A stretch of 64,000 bases of DNA, from NCBI GenBank assembly GCA_012521345.1, contig JAAYMN010000019.1, forward strand, positions 1 through 64,000, read 5' to 3'. Below, piece after piece: positions 44,866 to 55,709 of the stretch. Origin of the DNA: Bacillota bacterium (GTDB lineage Bacteria; Bacillota; Dethiobacteria; Dethiobacterales; Dethiobacteraceae). The notes under the pieces are model-generated. The model saw only the letters and a program-made list of their open reading frames with translations, was not told the origin of the DNA and did not search any database. Made by a program: the position numbers and the translations under genes. Position 1 is the first letter of the stretch. Each line of letters opens with the position of its first letter.

Positions 44866-45123
44866 CTATTCAATAATGCTCTCTACTGCAAAGCGGGCCA
44901 TTTTTACCCGGCAATTTTCGGCGATTCTGACTGTCAGCTCGTCATCCTTGATTTTTTCAATCGTCCCGTAAAAACCGCCAATGGTACGGATTTTTGTCCC
45001 TTCCTTCAGATTTTCCAGCATTTCCTTCCTCTTTTTCTGCTGCTGGGACTGGGGCCGGATGACAAAAAAATACATGGCAACGAAAAAGATGACAAGGGGT
45101 ATTAACGCGCCGAAATTTTCCAT
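44866..45123 (-). CDS. yajC: Preprotein translocase subunit YajC
   Basis: An 85-aa protein with one N-terminal transmembrane helix (IPLVIFFVAMYFFVIRPQ) and a soluble domain (VRTIGG-like KIRTIGGFYGTIEKIKDDELTVRI). It assists SecDF-YajC. It is translationally coupled to tgt, the usual order. Start ATG 45123 has GGAGGAG upstream. Confidence 0.95.
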   Translation of the reverse strand: MENFGALIPLVIFFVAMYFFVIRPQSQQQKKRKEMLENLKEGTKIRTIGGFYGTIEKIKDDELTVRIAENCRVKMARFAVESIIE

Positions 45124-45125
45124 TA

Positions 45126-46259
<1,134 letters not shown>

Positions 46260-47285
46260 CTAACAAATAAACATGGCGTCGCCAAAGCTGAAAAAGCGGT
46301 AGCGTTCCGCCACCGCTTCCCGGTAGGCGGCCAGCACGTTTTCCCTGCCGGCAAAAGCGGAGACAAGCATCAGCAGGGTGGACCTGGGCAGGTGAAAATT
46401 TGTCAGCAGCGCGTCAATAGCTTTAAAGCGGTATCCCGGGTAGATGAAAAGATCCGTCCAGCCGCTGCCGGGCCGGATTAAACCGTCGTCATCCGCCACC
46501 GTTTCCAGTGTCCGGCAGGAAGTGGTCCCCACGGCAACGATCCGGCCTCCTTGTGCGCGGCACCTGTTCAGCACCTGTGCCGCCTCGGGCGACACATGGT
46601 AGTATTCGCTGTGCATCCGGTGCTGCCGCAGGTCTTCAACCTTGACCGGGCGGAAAGTACCGAGGCCTACATGCAATGTAATTTCAACCAGGCGTACTCC
46701 CCGCTCACGGATTTCCGCCAAAAGCTCCGGCGTAAAATGCAGCCCTGCAGTCGGCGCCGCAGCCGACCCTTCCTCCTTGGCATAAACTGTCTGGTAGCGC
46801 TCGCTGTCCCGCAGTTTTTTCCGGATATAAGGAGGAAGCGGCACCTCTCCCAGCCTGTCCAGGATTTCCTCAAAGACCCCCTGGTAGGCAAATTCAACCA
46901 GCCGCCCGCCGCCGGGCAGTACCTCAAGGATGGTGGCGGTAAGTTCCCCTTCACCGAAAATAACCTGCGCCCCGGGGCGCAGGCGCCTGCCCGGCCGCAC
47001 CAAAGCTTCCCAACAAGCAGCATCTTTCCTGTGCAAAAGCAGAATCTCCGCCAGGCCGCCGCCCGTTTTTTTCCGGCCTATCAACCTTGCCGGCATGACG
47101 CGCGTGTTGTTCAGCACAAGTGCGTCACCGGCAGAGAGCAGTGCGGGAAACTGGCGAAAGTGCCGGTGTTCAACCGCACCCGTCTCTTTTTTCAGCACCA
47201 GCAACCGCGATTGTGCCCGGTCAGGCAAAGGTTCCTGGGCGATCAGTTCTTCCGGCAGTTCATAATCAAACTCCCCGACTAACAC
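46260..47285 (-). CDS. queA: S-adenosylmethionine:tRNA ribosyltransferase-isomerase
   Basis: Converts preQ1-tRNA to epoxyqueuosine-tRNA with SAM. The 341-aa protein starts [24 protein letters not shown], with [34 protein letters not shown] and [16 protein letters not shown]. Start GTG 47285 with GGTGAT upstream. tgt follows and queH is upstream, so all late steps of queuosine synthesis are encoded together. Confidence 0.97.
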   Translation of the reverse strand: MLVGEFDYELPEELIAQEPLPDRAQSRLLVLKKETGAVEHRHFRQFPALLSAGDALVLNNTRVMPARLIGRKKTGGGLAEILLLHRKDAACWEALVRPGRRLRPGAQVIFGEGELTATILEVLPGGGRLVEFAYQGVFEEILDRLGEVPLPPYIRKKLRDSERYQTVYAKEEGSAAAPTAGLHFTPELLAEIRERGVRLVEITLHVGLGTFRPVKVEDLRQHRMHSEYYHVSPEAAQVLNRCRAQGGRIVAVGTTSCRTLETVADDDGLIRPGSGWTDLFIYPGYRFKAIDALLTNFHLPRSTLLMLVSAFAGRENVLAAYREAVAERYRFFSFGDAMFIC

Positions 47286-47405
47286 GTAATCACCGCTTCT
47301 TCTGGCAAAAGCAACTTTGCTGTCGCCTGTAAATCTTATCCTTAACTTGCCCCTCGGGCTGCATCTTCATGATTATACATTTATTTTTGCCGCCAAGGCA
47401 AGGCA

Positions 47406-47455
47406 AAAAAATCAGGCTGCCGGATGAGCTTGCCTCAGCGTGTAAAAAGCCTGAC
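47406..47455 (-). terminator. Terminator overlapping the DUF2905 gene end
   Basis: TCAGGCT and AGCCTGA pair across a long loop, followed by seven T on the minus strand. It overlaps the last codons of the DUF2905 gene. The following 47286-47405 has no gene. Confidence 0.5.
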
Positions 47456-47653
47456 CAGCCAAAAGACAGCCGTCAACAGCACACTGATCAGAATGCAGCT
47501 TGTCAGGGGAAAATAAAAGCTGAAGTTTTCTTTTTTAATCGCTATATCGCCGGGCAGACGGCCCAAAGGTATACGGATGCCCGTGGCCGCCACCAGGCCG
47601 GCGACAATGAGAATACAGCCGAGCACAATCAGCGTTTTGGCCGTAGTGTTCAT
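47435..47653 (-). CDS. DUF2905 small membrane protein
   Basis: A 72-aa protein with two transmembrane helices (residues 7-24 and 48-69) joined by the family motif GRLPGDIAIKKENFSFYFP. It is common between ruvB/queH and queA in Firmicutes; the function is unknown. It overlaps the queH stop by four bases. Confidence 0.88.
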   Translation of the reverse strand: MNTTAKTLIVLGCILIVAGLVAATGIRIPLGRLPGDIAIKKENFSFYFPLTSCILISVLLTAVFWLVRLFTR

Positions 47654-48189
47654 ACCTTCCCCTCCCGGTAGTAGCGCTCTTTTTCACTGAAAATACAGCC
47701 GCAGTACGGCTGCCTGTAGAGCCCCATGCTTTTGGACAGTTCAATACTCTCCCGGTAACCGGGGCGAAGGTCCTCATAGAGGAATTCCACGCCATGTTTT
47801 TGGGCGGCGGCTTCTCCTTCCTGCCGCAAAAGGTCATGATCCTGGTACGGGCTGAGAGCCAATGTGGTGGAAAAATATTGAAAACCGCTTTCGGCCGCTT
47901 TTTGGGCAGCAGCTTCGAGGCGCAGCCGGTAACAGAACCGGCAGCGGTTGTCCAGCTCAGGCATGACGCTTTGCAGGTATTTTTCCAGCTCATACCGCCG
48001 CTCCGCCGTTAGAGGGACAGCAGCCTGGCGGCAGAATTCTTCCAGGGTCTCGAGACGTCTTTTAAATTCTTTATAGGGATGAATATTGGGGTTATAAAAA
48101 TAGCCGTGAATTTCATAGCCAAGTTCACGAAAACGTTTTACGCTAAAAGTGCTGCAGGGGCCGCAGCACATATGCAAAAGCAGTTTCAC
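47650..48189 (-). CDS. queH: Epoxyqueuosine reductase QueH
   Basis: Performs the last step of queuosine synthesis, reducing epoxyqueuosine-tRNA; it replaces the unrelated cobalamin enzyme QueG. The 179-aa protein has LLHMCCGPCST at the N-terminus, CRFCYRLRLE in the middle and YCGCIFSE near the end, supplying cysteines for 4Fe-4S and an extra metal. Start GTG 48189 is preferred (AGGTGG upstream) over GTG 48198. Confidence 0.95.
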   Translation of the reverse strand: MKLLLHMCCGPCSTFSVKRFRELGYEIHGYFYNPNIHPYKEFKRRLETLEEFCRQAAVPLTAERRYELEKYLQSVMPELDNRCRFCYRLRLEAAAQKAAESGFQYFSTTLALSPYQDHDLLRQEGEAAAQKHGVEFLYEDLRPGYRESIELSKSMGLYRQPYCGCIFSEKERYYREGKV

Positions 48190-48198
48190 TGCCCCCAC

Positions 48199-49224
48199 CT
48201 ACCAAAGTCTGTTTTGACCGCCGTCTTGGCCGAATGCCAGCCCCAGGTGGCGGCAGGCCAGCGGCGTGATGACGCGGCCCCGCGGTGTCCGCTGCAGGAA
48301 GCCTATCTGCATCAGGTAAGGTTCGTAGACATCCTCAATGGTTTCCGTTTCCTCGGAAACGGCCGCTGCCAGCGTTTCCAGGCCGACCGGGCCGCCGCCG
48401 AACTTTTCCACCATGGTGCGCAGCAGCCGGCGGTCTGTCTCGTCCAGGCCAAGTTCATCGACCTCCAGCATGTTTAAGGCCGCTTTGGCCACTTTGCCGT
48501 CAATAATATTATTCGCTTTTACCTGGGCAAAATCCCTGACCCTTTTCAGCAGGCGGTTGGCAACTCTTGGCGTGCCGCGCGAGCTGCGGGCAATGGTTAA
48601 AGCGCCGTCGTCGCTTATTTCTACCTGCAGGATCCTGGCGGAACGGCAGATGATTTCCTTCAGTTCCTCCTCGTTGTAATAATCAAGCCTGGCCACCACG
48701 CCAAAGCGGTCCCGCAGCGGCGGTGACAAGGCTCCCGCCCTGGTGGTGGCACCAATTAAAGTAAAGTGCGGCAGGTCAAGCCGCAGGGAACGGGCGGCCG
48801 GTCCTTTGCCGATAATGATATCCAGGGCAAAATCCTCCATGGCAGGGTAGAGTATTTCCTCCACCGTCCGGTTTAAACGGTGGATTTCATCAATAAAAAG
48901 CACATCATACGGTGACAGGTTGGTAAGAATGGCCGCCAAATCGCCCGGCCTTTCAATGGCCGGGCCTGAGGTGGCGCGCAGGTTCACTCCCAGTTCCGCC
49001 GCAATAATCTGGGAGAGAGTCGTTTTTCCCAGCCCCGGCGGACCGTAAAGCAGGACGTGGTCCAGTGAATCGCCGCGCTCCCGTGCAGCCTTAATAAACA
49101 GCTTCAGATTTTCTTTCAGCTTGTTTTGCCCGATATAATCGTCAAACGTCCGCGGACGGAGCGTATTTTCCTGCAGGTCATCCTCGCTGCGCACCCGCGC
49201 GGAAATAATCCTTTCTTCTTCCAT
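48199..49224 (-). CDS. ruvB: Holliday junction helicase RuvB
   Basis: AAA+ motor for branch migration, 341 aa. Walker A is [15 protein letters not shown], Walker [12 protein letters not shown], sensor 1 IGATTRAG, and the C-terminal winged helix ends [11 protein letters not shown]. It is third in ruvC-ruvA-ruvB, 12 bases after ruvA. Confidence 0.98.
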   Translation of the reverse strand: MEEERIISARVRSEDDLQENTLRPRTFDDYIGQNKLKENLKLFIKAARERGDSLDHVLLYGPPGLGKTTLSQIIAAELGVNLRATSGPAIERPGDLAAILTNLSPYDVLFIDEIHRLNRTVEEILYPAMEDFALDIIIGKGPAARSLRLDLPHFTLIGATTRAGALSPPLRDRFGVVARLDYYNEEELKEIICRSARILQVEISDDGALTIARSSRGTPRVANRLLKRVRDFAQVKANNIIDGKVAKAALNMLEVDELGLDETDRRLLRTMVEKFGGGPVGLETLAAAVSEETETIEDVYEPYLMQIGFLQRTPRGRVITPLACRHLGLAFGQDGGQNRLW

Positions 49225-49236
49225 ATGGGCATCTCC

Positions 49237-49836
49237 TTACTGCGAGCCCAGATAGGCCAGCGCTTTGCGTAGTAACTCCTGAGCTGTCAGCTCTTTTCCG
49301 CTGCCTGCCGCCTGGAGTGCGGCCTGTGCTTCCGGACCGCTGTAACCCAGGGCAAGCAGCGCTTCCAATGCCTCAGAACAGGCATTGCTTTCACCTGCAG
49401 GTTTTGCCGCCGGCTGCGAAAACGCCGTCTGGGCGGCGGCCGCCACTTTGTCTTTTAATTCCACAAGGAGGCGCTTGGCCGATTTTTGTCCCACCCCGGG
49501 CACGCGCGTCAGCGCTTTAATATTGTCCTGCATGACGGCCAGGATAAACTCGGCAGGCTCCAGGGTGGAAAGGATGGCAAGCGCCACTTTGGGACCGACG
49601 CCTGTCACGGAAAGGAGCAGCTTGAAAAGGGACAGCTCGTCCTGCGTCAGGAAGCCGTAAAGCTGCAGCGTATCTTCCCTGACGAAAAAATGAATAAAAA
49701 GCTTCACTTCTTCCTGCAGGGCAAGCCGGCTGCTAACCCTGGCGGGTACAGCCACCTGCCAGCCGATGCCGGCGTTCTCCACCACGACATAATCGCTGCC
49801 CTTGCCGGCAACAACACCGCGCAAATAGTTAAACAC
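49237..49836 (-). CDS. ruvA: Holliday junction protein RuvA
   Basis: A 199-aa junction-binding protein: an OB-fold (FNYLRGVVAGKGSDYVVVENAGIGWQV), two helix-hairpin-helix motifs (LLSVTGVGPKVALAIL, LTRVPGVGQKSAKRLL), and a C-terminal domain that contacts RuvB. Start GTG 49836 with GGAGG 7 bases upstream. It overlaps ruvC by 8 bases; the longer frame to 49938 lies inside ruvC. Confidence 0.97.
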   Translation of the reverse strand: MFNYLRGVVAGKGSDYVVVENAGIGWQVAVPARVSSRLALQEEVKLFIHFFVREDTLQLYGFLTQDELSLFKLLLSVTGVGPKVALAILSTLEPAEFILAVMQDNIKALTRVPGVGQKSAKRLLVELKDKVAAAAQTAFSQPAAKPAGESNACSEALEALLALGYSGPEAQAALQAAGSGKELTAQELLRKALAYLGSQ

Positions 49837-50335
49837 GCTTATTCCTCCGTCCCGCCGCCTGCAGCGCCCCGGCGCTGTGGGCATGACAAAGGGCAATGGC
49901 CAGCGCATCGGCGGCATCGTCCGGCCGTGGGATTTCATCCAGGGCCAGCAGCAGTTTTACCATTTGCTGCACCTGTCCTTTTTCCGCCCTGCCATAGCCG
50001 ACAACGGCCTGCTTCACCTGGAGCGGCGTGTATTCAAACACGGCAAGGCCGGCATGGCAGGCGGCCAGGACCGCAACGCCGCGCGCTTCCCCAACCTGCA
50101 TGGCGCTGTTGGCGTTTTTGGCAAAAAAAAGCTTCTCTATGGCAACGTTATCCGGCTTATGCAATGCCAGGATCTCCTGCAGCCGGCTGTAAAGCGTATG
50201 CAGGCGGTCGGGCATGGGCTGCCCGGCTGGTGTACGGATACAGCCGTAGGTCAGGGCCCTGCTCTTTATGCCATCCGTCTCCAATAAGGCGTAGCCTGTT
50301 GTGGCGATACCGGGGTCAATGCCCAAAATACGCAT
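49829..50335 (-). CDS. ruvC: Holliday junction resolvase RuvC
   Basis: A 168-aa endonuclease that cuts Holliday junctions. Catalytic acids are in RILGIDPGIATTGYA (Asp7), AIEKLFFAKN (Glu) and DDAADALAIALCH (Asp pair). Start ATG 50335 has AAGGGGG upstream. A LexA-box-like site precedes it. Confidence 0.97.
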   Translation of the reverse strand: MRILGIDPGIATTGYALLETDGIKSRALTYGCIRTPAGQPMPDRLHTLYSRLQEILALHKPDNVAIEKLFFAKNANSAMQVGEARGVAVLAACHAGLAVFEYTPLQVKQAVVGYGRAEKGQVQQMVKLLLALDEIPRPDDAADALAIALCHAHSAGALQAAGRRNKRV

Positions 50336-50359
50336 GGCGCACCCCCTTTCACCTCTACA

Positions 50360-50373
50360 CAAACATATATTCG
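50360..50373 (-). promoter_or_regulatory. LexA-box-like site before ruvCAB
   Basis: CAAACATATATTCG on the plus strand has one mismatch from the CGAACNNNNGTTYG pattern and lies 25 bases before the ruvC start. Bacillus ruvAB is in the SOS regulon. The promoter around it is weak. Confidence 0.45.
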
Positions 50374-50400
50374 CCTTCCTGCCGCCTTTTTCCTGCCGTT

Positions 50401-50979
50401 TTACAGCTTTAATACGGCTCCCGCCGTAATTTGCTCCACAATCGCATACATATTGGTTATTTCGCCGACCTCCAGGCTGTCTTTCAGCCGGAAGTAGTCA
50501 AGGCACAAGCCGCAGGCATATATTTTAACGCCCAGGGCTGCCAGCCGCTGCATGGCATCCAGCACGGGAGAACCGGCGCATGCCAGCTTCACGCCGCCGT
50601 TTACCAGGTAGATTGCTTCCGGCAAATTGTTGCTTTCCGCCAGTGCATAAAGAAAAGACTTGATGAGGATCCGCCCCAGCTCTTCATCGCCCAGGCCGAA
50701 AGTCTCCTGCGCCAAAAGCAGGCTTTTTCCCTTCTCCTCCCGTTTTGGCGCCGCCGCCAGCTCCTCTTTTATGACCGTTACCGTATATACTCCCCCGTCT
50801 TCCCGTGCGGAAGCGTTGAGTCCCAGGGAAGCAGCCAGTTTCAGCACATTGCTTTTGGCCGTTTCATTGTCGACCAAAACCTCAAGCGTCCCGGCAGTCA
50901 TCTTGTCAAGCATTTTTTTCGCTTCTACCACGGGACCGGGACATGCCAGCCCGCGGCAGTCCAGTCTCTTGTTTTCCAT
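50401..50979 (-). CDS. yedF: Selenium-metabolism protein YedF (TusA + DsrE-like)
   Basis: A 192-aa two-domain protein. The N-terminal TusA-like part has LDCRGLACPGPVVEAKKML with the sulfur/selenium-carrying Cys13. A DsrE/F-like domain (about residues 100-185) has two further cysteines in VKIYACGLCLDYF. The family co-occurs with selD and is thought to handle reactive selenium. No sel gene is in the window. Start ATG 50979 with GAGGTGG upstream. Confidence 0.92.
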   Translation of the reverse strand: MENKRLDCRGLACPGPVVEAKKMLDKMTAGTLEVLVDNETAKSNVLKLAASLGLNASAREDGGVYTVTVIKEELAAAPKREEKGKSLLLAQETFGLGDEELGRILIKSFLYALAESNNLPEAIYLVNGGVKLACAGSPVLDAMQRLAALGVKIYACGLCLDYFRLKDSLEVGEITNMYAIVEQITAGAVLKL

Positions 50980-51012
50980 TTCTGCCACCTCGAACAGCTT
51001 TTCTTCCAAGAT

Positions 51013-51063
51013 ATCAAAAATGAGGCAGCCGGTCAATTTCCCCTACCGGGAAAAGCCGGCTGC
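51013..51063 (-). terminator. Terminator after YhgE-like gene
   Basis: GCAGCCGG (minus) / CCGGCTGC arms at 51025-51032 and 51056-51063 enclose an inner TTTCCC/GGGAAA pair. CTCATTTTTG follows. It separates the exporter unit from yedF. Confidence 0.7.
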
Positions 51064-51070
51064 TTTAAGC

Positions 51071-52765
51071 CTATTTGCGCTGGAAGAGATCCAGAAGTCT
51101 CTGCCAGAAGGTCCTCTGTTCAGCCGCCTCCGGAGCGGCGGCTGAAGGCGCCGCTTCTTTCCGGATCCCTGCCGTTTTGAACACGAACTGGAGCGTCTCC
51201 ACATTTTTGTTTTTGGGCGAAACAAAAGATTTTGCCCCGGCATGCCCCCCGCTCAAAGCGGAAGGAATGGCCGCCCCGACCTCCTCATCCAGCTTTGCCG
51301 TTGCCGCCTGCAGCGCGCCGGCACCATCACTGACTTTCCCCACACCTGCGGCCATTTCCCCGGCTCCTTCCTCCAGCCGGGCAAGACTGGCGCCAAGTTC
51401 TCCCAAACCGTTTGCCAGTTCCTCATTGCCGCCGGCAAGCGCTTCCGCTTGCGCCTGCAGTGTCGCCGTTCCCTGTGCCAGTTCCGCCATGCCGGCCAGC
51501 AGCCGCCCGCCTCCCTCTGAGAGATTGCGGACGCCTTCCGTGTACGCCACAAGGCCCTGGTAAAAAGCATCCATGCCGGCCAGTTCCTCCTGCAGGGCGG
51601 ATAAGGCGGCAAGCTCCGCCTGCCCTGCACCGTACTGTTCCAGGGTATTAATCAGCCCGGCCAGGACCTGGGAATAATTATCCCTGGTCAGGGCAGGAAT
51701 TGTTATGCCCGGCAAGGAGATTTGCGCCGACAGTTCCTTGTTTGCCGCCGCAAGTGCAGAATCAAAAATGGCAGCGGCACCTGCCTGCAGGCTGCTGTTC
51801 TCCCCGGCCAGCTCCTGCAGGCCGCCCGTAATTTCCGCCAGGGCATTTTCCGAGCTTTTTACACCGTCCGCCACTGTCTTTATGCCGGCGGCAAACTCTT
51901 TCGCCCCCTCTGCGGCCGCCCTGCTCCCGCGCTCCAGCGTTTCCGCCCCGTCCCGCACCTGCGACAGGGCATCCCGAATGCCTTTGGCGCCGGTGTGCAA
52001 TTCTTTCGTGCCGTTTGCCAGCTCAGCAATGCCGCCCGCCAGTCCCCCGAATGCACCCGTCAGCTGGGAAAGCTCCTCCCCGCGAAGGTCAAACTGCAAC
52101 GGAACGGCATTAAGCTGGATGCCGTCCATGGCAAAGTCTGAAACCTGTGCTTCCAGGGTGAATGTCTTTTCCATGCCCGGCAGAAGGGTATAGGTGATAA
52201 TCCTGTTTTTGCCGACGGTGGCGACTGTTGCGCCTTCCGCTTCTATCTCCCTGCATCTTTCACTGTCAAGGGTAATGGTAACCTGCAGTGTGTAGTTGTT
52301 GAAAAAGAAAGCATCCACTGCCGGGTTCTGCCTGACCTGCAGTGAAAGCGCCACCTGTCCGTCTGCACCAGCCAGCTCCTCCGGCGCCACCTCGCGGCCG
52401 TCCAAAAAATACTGCAGCTGAAAAAGCCACGGCAAGTTCTTTGTTTTCAGCGTCCCCTGGTAGTAGAAGCGACCCTTTCCGGCGGCAGCCGTAATTTTGT
52501 CCCCGTCCTGGTGCACTGCCGCCTTGTTTGTCAGGTTTTTCAGGCTGCTGTAGTCGCCGTAGTCCGTAACCGTCCCGTCCTGCTCCAGGGTGAAAGCGTT
52601 GACCACGTAAACCATTTCCACCGCACCGTCGGCGGCAAGATTGGCGTAGACAACCTCATCCTTTCCTGCCGGCAGGGGGGCGGACACCCCGACTGCAGCG
52701 GACATTGCCAGGCAAAGCATGACCAAGAGATACGCCGACCACTTTTTCATTTTTATCTGCAGCAT
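51071..52765 (-). CDS. Exported YhgE-like heptad-repeat protein, RND partner
   Basis: A 564-aa secreted or anchored protein. A signal segment (about residues 8-28) precedes a beta-rich domain (30-210). From about 215 to 490 it is full of Gly/Ala/Leu repeats (LAGGIAELANGTKELHTGAKGI; LEEGAGEMAAGVGKVSDGAGAL), the helical pattern seen in the YhgE/Pip family. The C-terminus (QRTFWQRLLDLFQRK) is amphipathic. It follows the MMPL gene with overlapping codons and should work as its extracytoplasmic partner. Start ATG 52765, GGAG 8 bases upstream. Confidence 0.8.
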   Translation of the reverse strand: MLQIKMKKWSAYLLVMLCLAMSAAVGVSAPLPAGKDEVVYANLAADGAVEMVYVVNAFTLEQDGTVTDYGDYSSLKNLTNKAAVHQDGDKITAAAGKGRFYYQGTLKTKNLPWLFQLQYFLDGREVAPEELAGADGQVALSLQVRQNPAVDAFFFNNYTLQVTITLDSERCREIEAEGATVATVGKNRIITYTLLPGMEKTFTLEAQVSDFAMDGIQLNAVPLQFDLRGEELSQLTGAFGGLAGGIAELANGTKELHTGAKGIRDALSQVRDGAETLERGSRAAAEGAKEFAAGIKTVADGVKSSENALAEITGGLQELAGENSSLQAGAAAIFDSALAAANKELSAQISLPGITIPALTRDNYSQVLAGLINTLEQYGAGQAELAALSALQEELAGMDAFYQGLVAYTEGVRNLSEGGGRLLAGMAELAQGTATLQAQAEALAGGNEELANGLGELGASLARLEEGAGEMAAGVGKVSDGAGALQAATAKLDEEVGAAIPSALSGGHAGAKSFVSPKNKNVETLQFVFKTAGIRKEAAPSAAAPEAAEQRTFWQRLLDLFQRK

Positions 52766-52770
52766 GATGA

Positions 52771-54825
52771 TCACTCCATTCGTTTAAAATTGCTTCCCAG
52801 GGTTGTTTTCATCACCAGCCTGTCCGTCACAAGCAGCAAATTGGGCAGGAAAACAAGTACCATGGCTGCCGACAGGGCGGCGCCGCGTCCCAGGACAAGC
52901 CCCAGTTCAGTCACAATGCTGTTGGTGGAAACGGCGTAAAGCGTCAAGCCGCCCAGACATAAAATCAAAGCCGGTGTCAGGATTGATCCCGCCGTCTCCG
53001 CCACAGTCTGGGCTGCGGCCTGCTTTTTGTCCACCAAGAGTTTCCGGTTGTCCAGGTAATGCTGTGTGAACAGAATCCCGTAGTCCACGGTTGCTCCCAG
53101 CTGGACGCTGCTGATGATCAGGTAGCCCACATAGTTCAGTGTCGTCCCTAAAAAATATGGCAGGGCGAGGTTGATCCAAATAGCGCCTTCAATGGTCAGC
53201 AAAAGGATTAAAGGCAAGGACAGCGAGCGGAAAACAAACAACAGAACAATGCCGATGGCCAGGATTGCCACGCCGTTGACCACTTTGCTGTCCGCCGTGA
53301 CTGTTTCCCGGATATCATAGATACTGGCGCTTGTTCCTGCCAGGTAGTACTCGTCATAGTAACTTTCCGCAAGCTTTTTAATGCTTTCCACCACTTGGAA
53401 GGCTGTTTTGCTCTCATCGTCCGTGGCGGCCTGAATGACAATGCGGCTATAGTTTTCAGAGAAAAACTGCTCACGCACAGGGTCCTCCAGATACTCGACC
53501 GGGATTTCAGAGCCCACTGTATCAGTATAGGAAGTAACGCCGGCAACGGCGGGCAGAGCAGCAATCTGCTCCACGAGCTCCTGCTCGTGTCCCCACTTTT
53601 CCCGCGGCACCAGTAGAACCAGGTGATTGGCCTTGCCAAAAGTTTCCTCAATGCGCCTGACATCAGCAGCCGTCCGGCCTGACTGGTCGAGACCGGCCGC
53701 CCCGTAAGTAAAGTCATTATTTTTCTGGGCCAGGAATGCGGGGCCGATCAAAAGTATTACCACCAGCAAAAACGGAACGCCCCACCGGGTGATAAAGCCG
53801 CCCCAGCCGGCGAAGCCGGGCAAAAACGGTCTGTGTGCCGTCCTGTCAAGCAAGCGGTAAAAAGTAAGCGTCAAGGCGGGCAAAAAGAGCATCACAGCAA
53901 GCAGGCTGAAAACAATCCCTTTGGCCAGCACGATCCCCATGTCCGCCCCCACACGGAAATTCATCAGGATAAGCGCCAGAAAACCGAAGAGGGTGGTCAG
54001 GGCGCTGCCCGTAACCGCCGGAGCCGCTTTCGACACGGCCAGCTGCATGGCCTGGAAGGCATCATGGCCTTCCTGCCTGTACTGGTTGTAGCGTGTTAAA
54101 AGAAAGATGGCATAGTCCATGGAGACGGCCAGCTGCAGAACCGGTGTAACTGTTGCGGTAATGAAGGAGATGCTGCCAAAGAAAATATTTGTACCCATAT
54201 TGATTACAATAGCAATCCCCATGGTCGCCAAAAAGAACAGTGGCTCCAGCCAGGAACGGGTGGCGGCAAAGAGAATCAACAAAATCAACGGTAAAAAATA
54301 AATCATGACCTGCCTGACTTCTTTTTCCGCCGCAAACTGTGCCGAAGCCTGGTCCACCACAGTGCCCGCCAGCGCACCGTCCGGCCCGACAATTTCCCTT
54401 GCCGCTTCCGTAAAGGCTACGGCGGAGGCCGCGTCCACCGTCAGGCTGAAAAGCGCGGTCTCATCGCTGTACCACTCCGACACAAGCTCTTCATCCGCCA
54501 GCTCCAGCGGCTCGTAAACGTTCAGCACGTCATCCAGCCAGAGGATGCTTTCGACGCCGGGCGCGGCAGCCAGCTTCCGCTTCAGTTCCAGGGCCTCCGG
54601 AATCGTCACTCCCGGAACCATGACACGCGCATTGGGAGTGGCGGCAGAAAATTCCCGCTCCAATTCACCTAAAGCTACGGTAGAAGGCGCATCCGGCGGC
54701 AGGTAGTCCGTAATATCATAATTGACAGCTACCAGCGGCTGCAGCAATAAGCAGATCACTGCCGCGACACAAAAAACAACCAAAACAGCAATTCTGTGGT
54801 GCAGGAAAAAAGCAGCTGCCTTCAT
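52771..54825 (-). CDS. MMPL/RND-superfamily exporter
   Basis: A 684-aa membrane transporter with two repeats, each a transmembrane helix, a large outer loop and five helices. SMDYAIFLLTRYNQYRQEGHDAFQAM and TVDYGILFTQHYLDNRKLLVDKK are the matching motifs at the fourth helices, with the proton-relay Asp. Relatives move lipids, antibiotics or hydrophobic toxins. Divergent from a TetR gene, so probably substrate-induced. Confidence 0.93.
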   Translation of the reverse strand: MKAAAFFLHHRIAVLVVFCVAAVICLLLQPLVAVNYDITDYLPPDAPSTVALGELEREFSAATPNARVMVPGVTIPEALELKRKLAAAPGVESILWLDDVLNVYEPLELADEELVSEWYSDETALFSLTVDAASAVAFTEAAREIVGPDGALAGTVVDQASAQFAAEKEVRQVMIYFLPLILLILFAATRSWLEPLFFLATMGIAIVINMGTNIFFGSISFITATVTPVLQLAVSMDYAIFLLTRYNQYRQEGHDAFQAMQLAVSKAAPAVTGSALTTLFGFLALILMNFRVGADMGIVLAKGIVFSLLAVMLFLPALTLTFYRLLDRTAHRPFLPGFAGWGGFITRWGVPFLLVVILLIGPAFLAQKNNDFTYGAAGLDQSGRTAADVRRIEETFGKANHLVLLVPREKWGHEQELVEQIAALPAVAGVTSYTDTVGSEIPVEYLEDPVREQFFSENYSRIVIQAATDDESKTAFQVVESIKKLAESYYDEYYLAGTSASIYDIRETVTADSKVVNGVAILAIGIVLLFVFRSLSLPLILLLTIEGAIWINLALPYFLGTTLNYVGYLIISSVQLGATVDYGILFTQHYLDNRKLLVDKKQAAAQTVAETAGSILTPALILCLGGLTLYAVSTNSIVTELGLVLGRGAALSAAMVLVFLPNLLLVTDRLVMKTTLGSNFKRME

Positions 54826-54852
54826 CGTTTGACCCTCACTTCACAACACCTG

Positions 54853-54902
54853 TTTACAATTCGTCACGTGTATATTATCCTTATAAAAGGAAGTACAATC
54901 AA
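54853..54902. promoter_or_regulatory. Face-to-face promoters of exporter and TetR gene
   Basis: Plus strand: TTTACA 54853-54858 and TATCCT 54876-54881, 17 apart (TetR gene). Minus strand: TTGATT (54897-54902) and GATAAT (54874-54879), 17 apart (exporter). The two -10 elements overlap, so polymerase cannot use both at once. Confidence 0.65.
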
Positions 54903-54981
54903 CCAGCAATGCTCTTGCTCCTGTTGTATAGGCTACAGATCTGTTTGCCCCTGTATATTATTGCAGAAAGGAAGTTTTTTC

Positions 54982-55596
54982 ATGTCCGATCTTACTGACC
55001 GCAGGGTAAGAAAAACAAAAGAGGCCATCCGGCAGGGCCTGATTACCCTGATGAAAAAGAAAAAGCTCAGTGAAATTACAGTCACCGAGCTGACGGAACT
55101 GGTGGATATCAACCGCGCCACATTTTATCATCACTACAAGGACATATACGACTTGTTCGAATCAATAGAAAACGACCTGTATGACGAATTTGAACGTACT
55201 CTGAACAAGTACAATCTTAATGAGCAGATCCGGGGGAACAAGGCTTTCCCCGCCAGGCAGGCCCCCCTGCCGCTTTTCCTGGAGGTCTTTCAATTCCTCG
55301 CCAGCCACTCCGAACTGACAATGCTGCTTTTAAGCGACAAGGGAGACAGTGAGTTTATTGAGAAGCTCAAGGAAAGCGGCAAACAGAAATATTTGCAGGA
55401 ATGGAAGCCTGTTTGCAGGGAAGGCAGCCAGGAACTGCTTGATGCTGTCTACATCTATATCGTCTCCGGCTGCATAGGCCTGATCCGCCACTGGCTGGCA
55501 GGCGGTATGAAAGAATCTCCCTCCGCCATGGCGACGCTGGCGGAAAAAATGATTCTTTTCAGCCTGAAAATGCTGGAGGATACAGTGCGGGCATAA
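54982..55596 (+). CDS. TetR-family regulator of the MMPL exporter
   Basis: A 204-aa TetR protein. The helix-turn-helix is ITVTELTELVDINRATFYHHYKDIYDLFESIE (about residues 29-60), the C-terminal domain resembles TetR_C_33. It likely represses the divergent exporter operon and itself. ATG 54982 has AAAGGAAG upstream; the longer in-frame start at 54796 lies inside the exporter gene. Confidence 0.93.
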   Translation: MSDLTDRRVRKTKEAIRQGLITLMKKKKLSEITVTELTELVDINRATFYHHYKDIYDLFESIENDLYDEFERTLNKYNLNEQIRGNKAFPARQAPLPLFLEVFQFLASHSELTMLLLSDKGDSEFIEKLKESGKQKYLQEWKPVCREGSQELLDAVYIYIVSGCIGLIRHWLAGGMKESPSAMATLAEKMILFSLKMLEDTVRA

Positions 55597-55709
55597 AAAT
55601 AATCAAGCTAGGGCTTTTTCCCCGGAACTTTTTTTAAAAGGTTTCGTCATTTATTTATACCAAATTGTTCAGCGTTTGGTATTATTCCCACATTTTTTGC
55701 TTTTTACCA

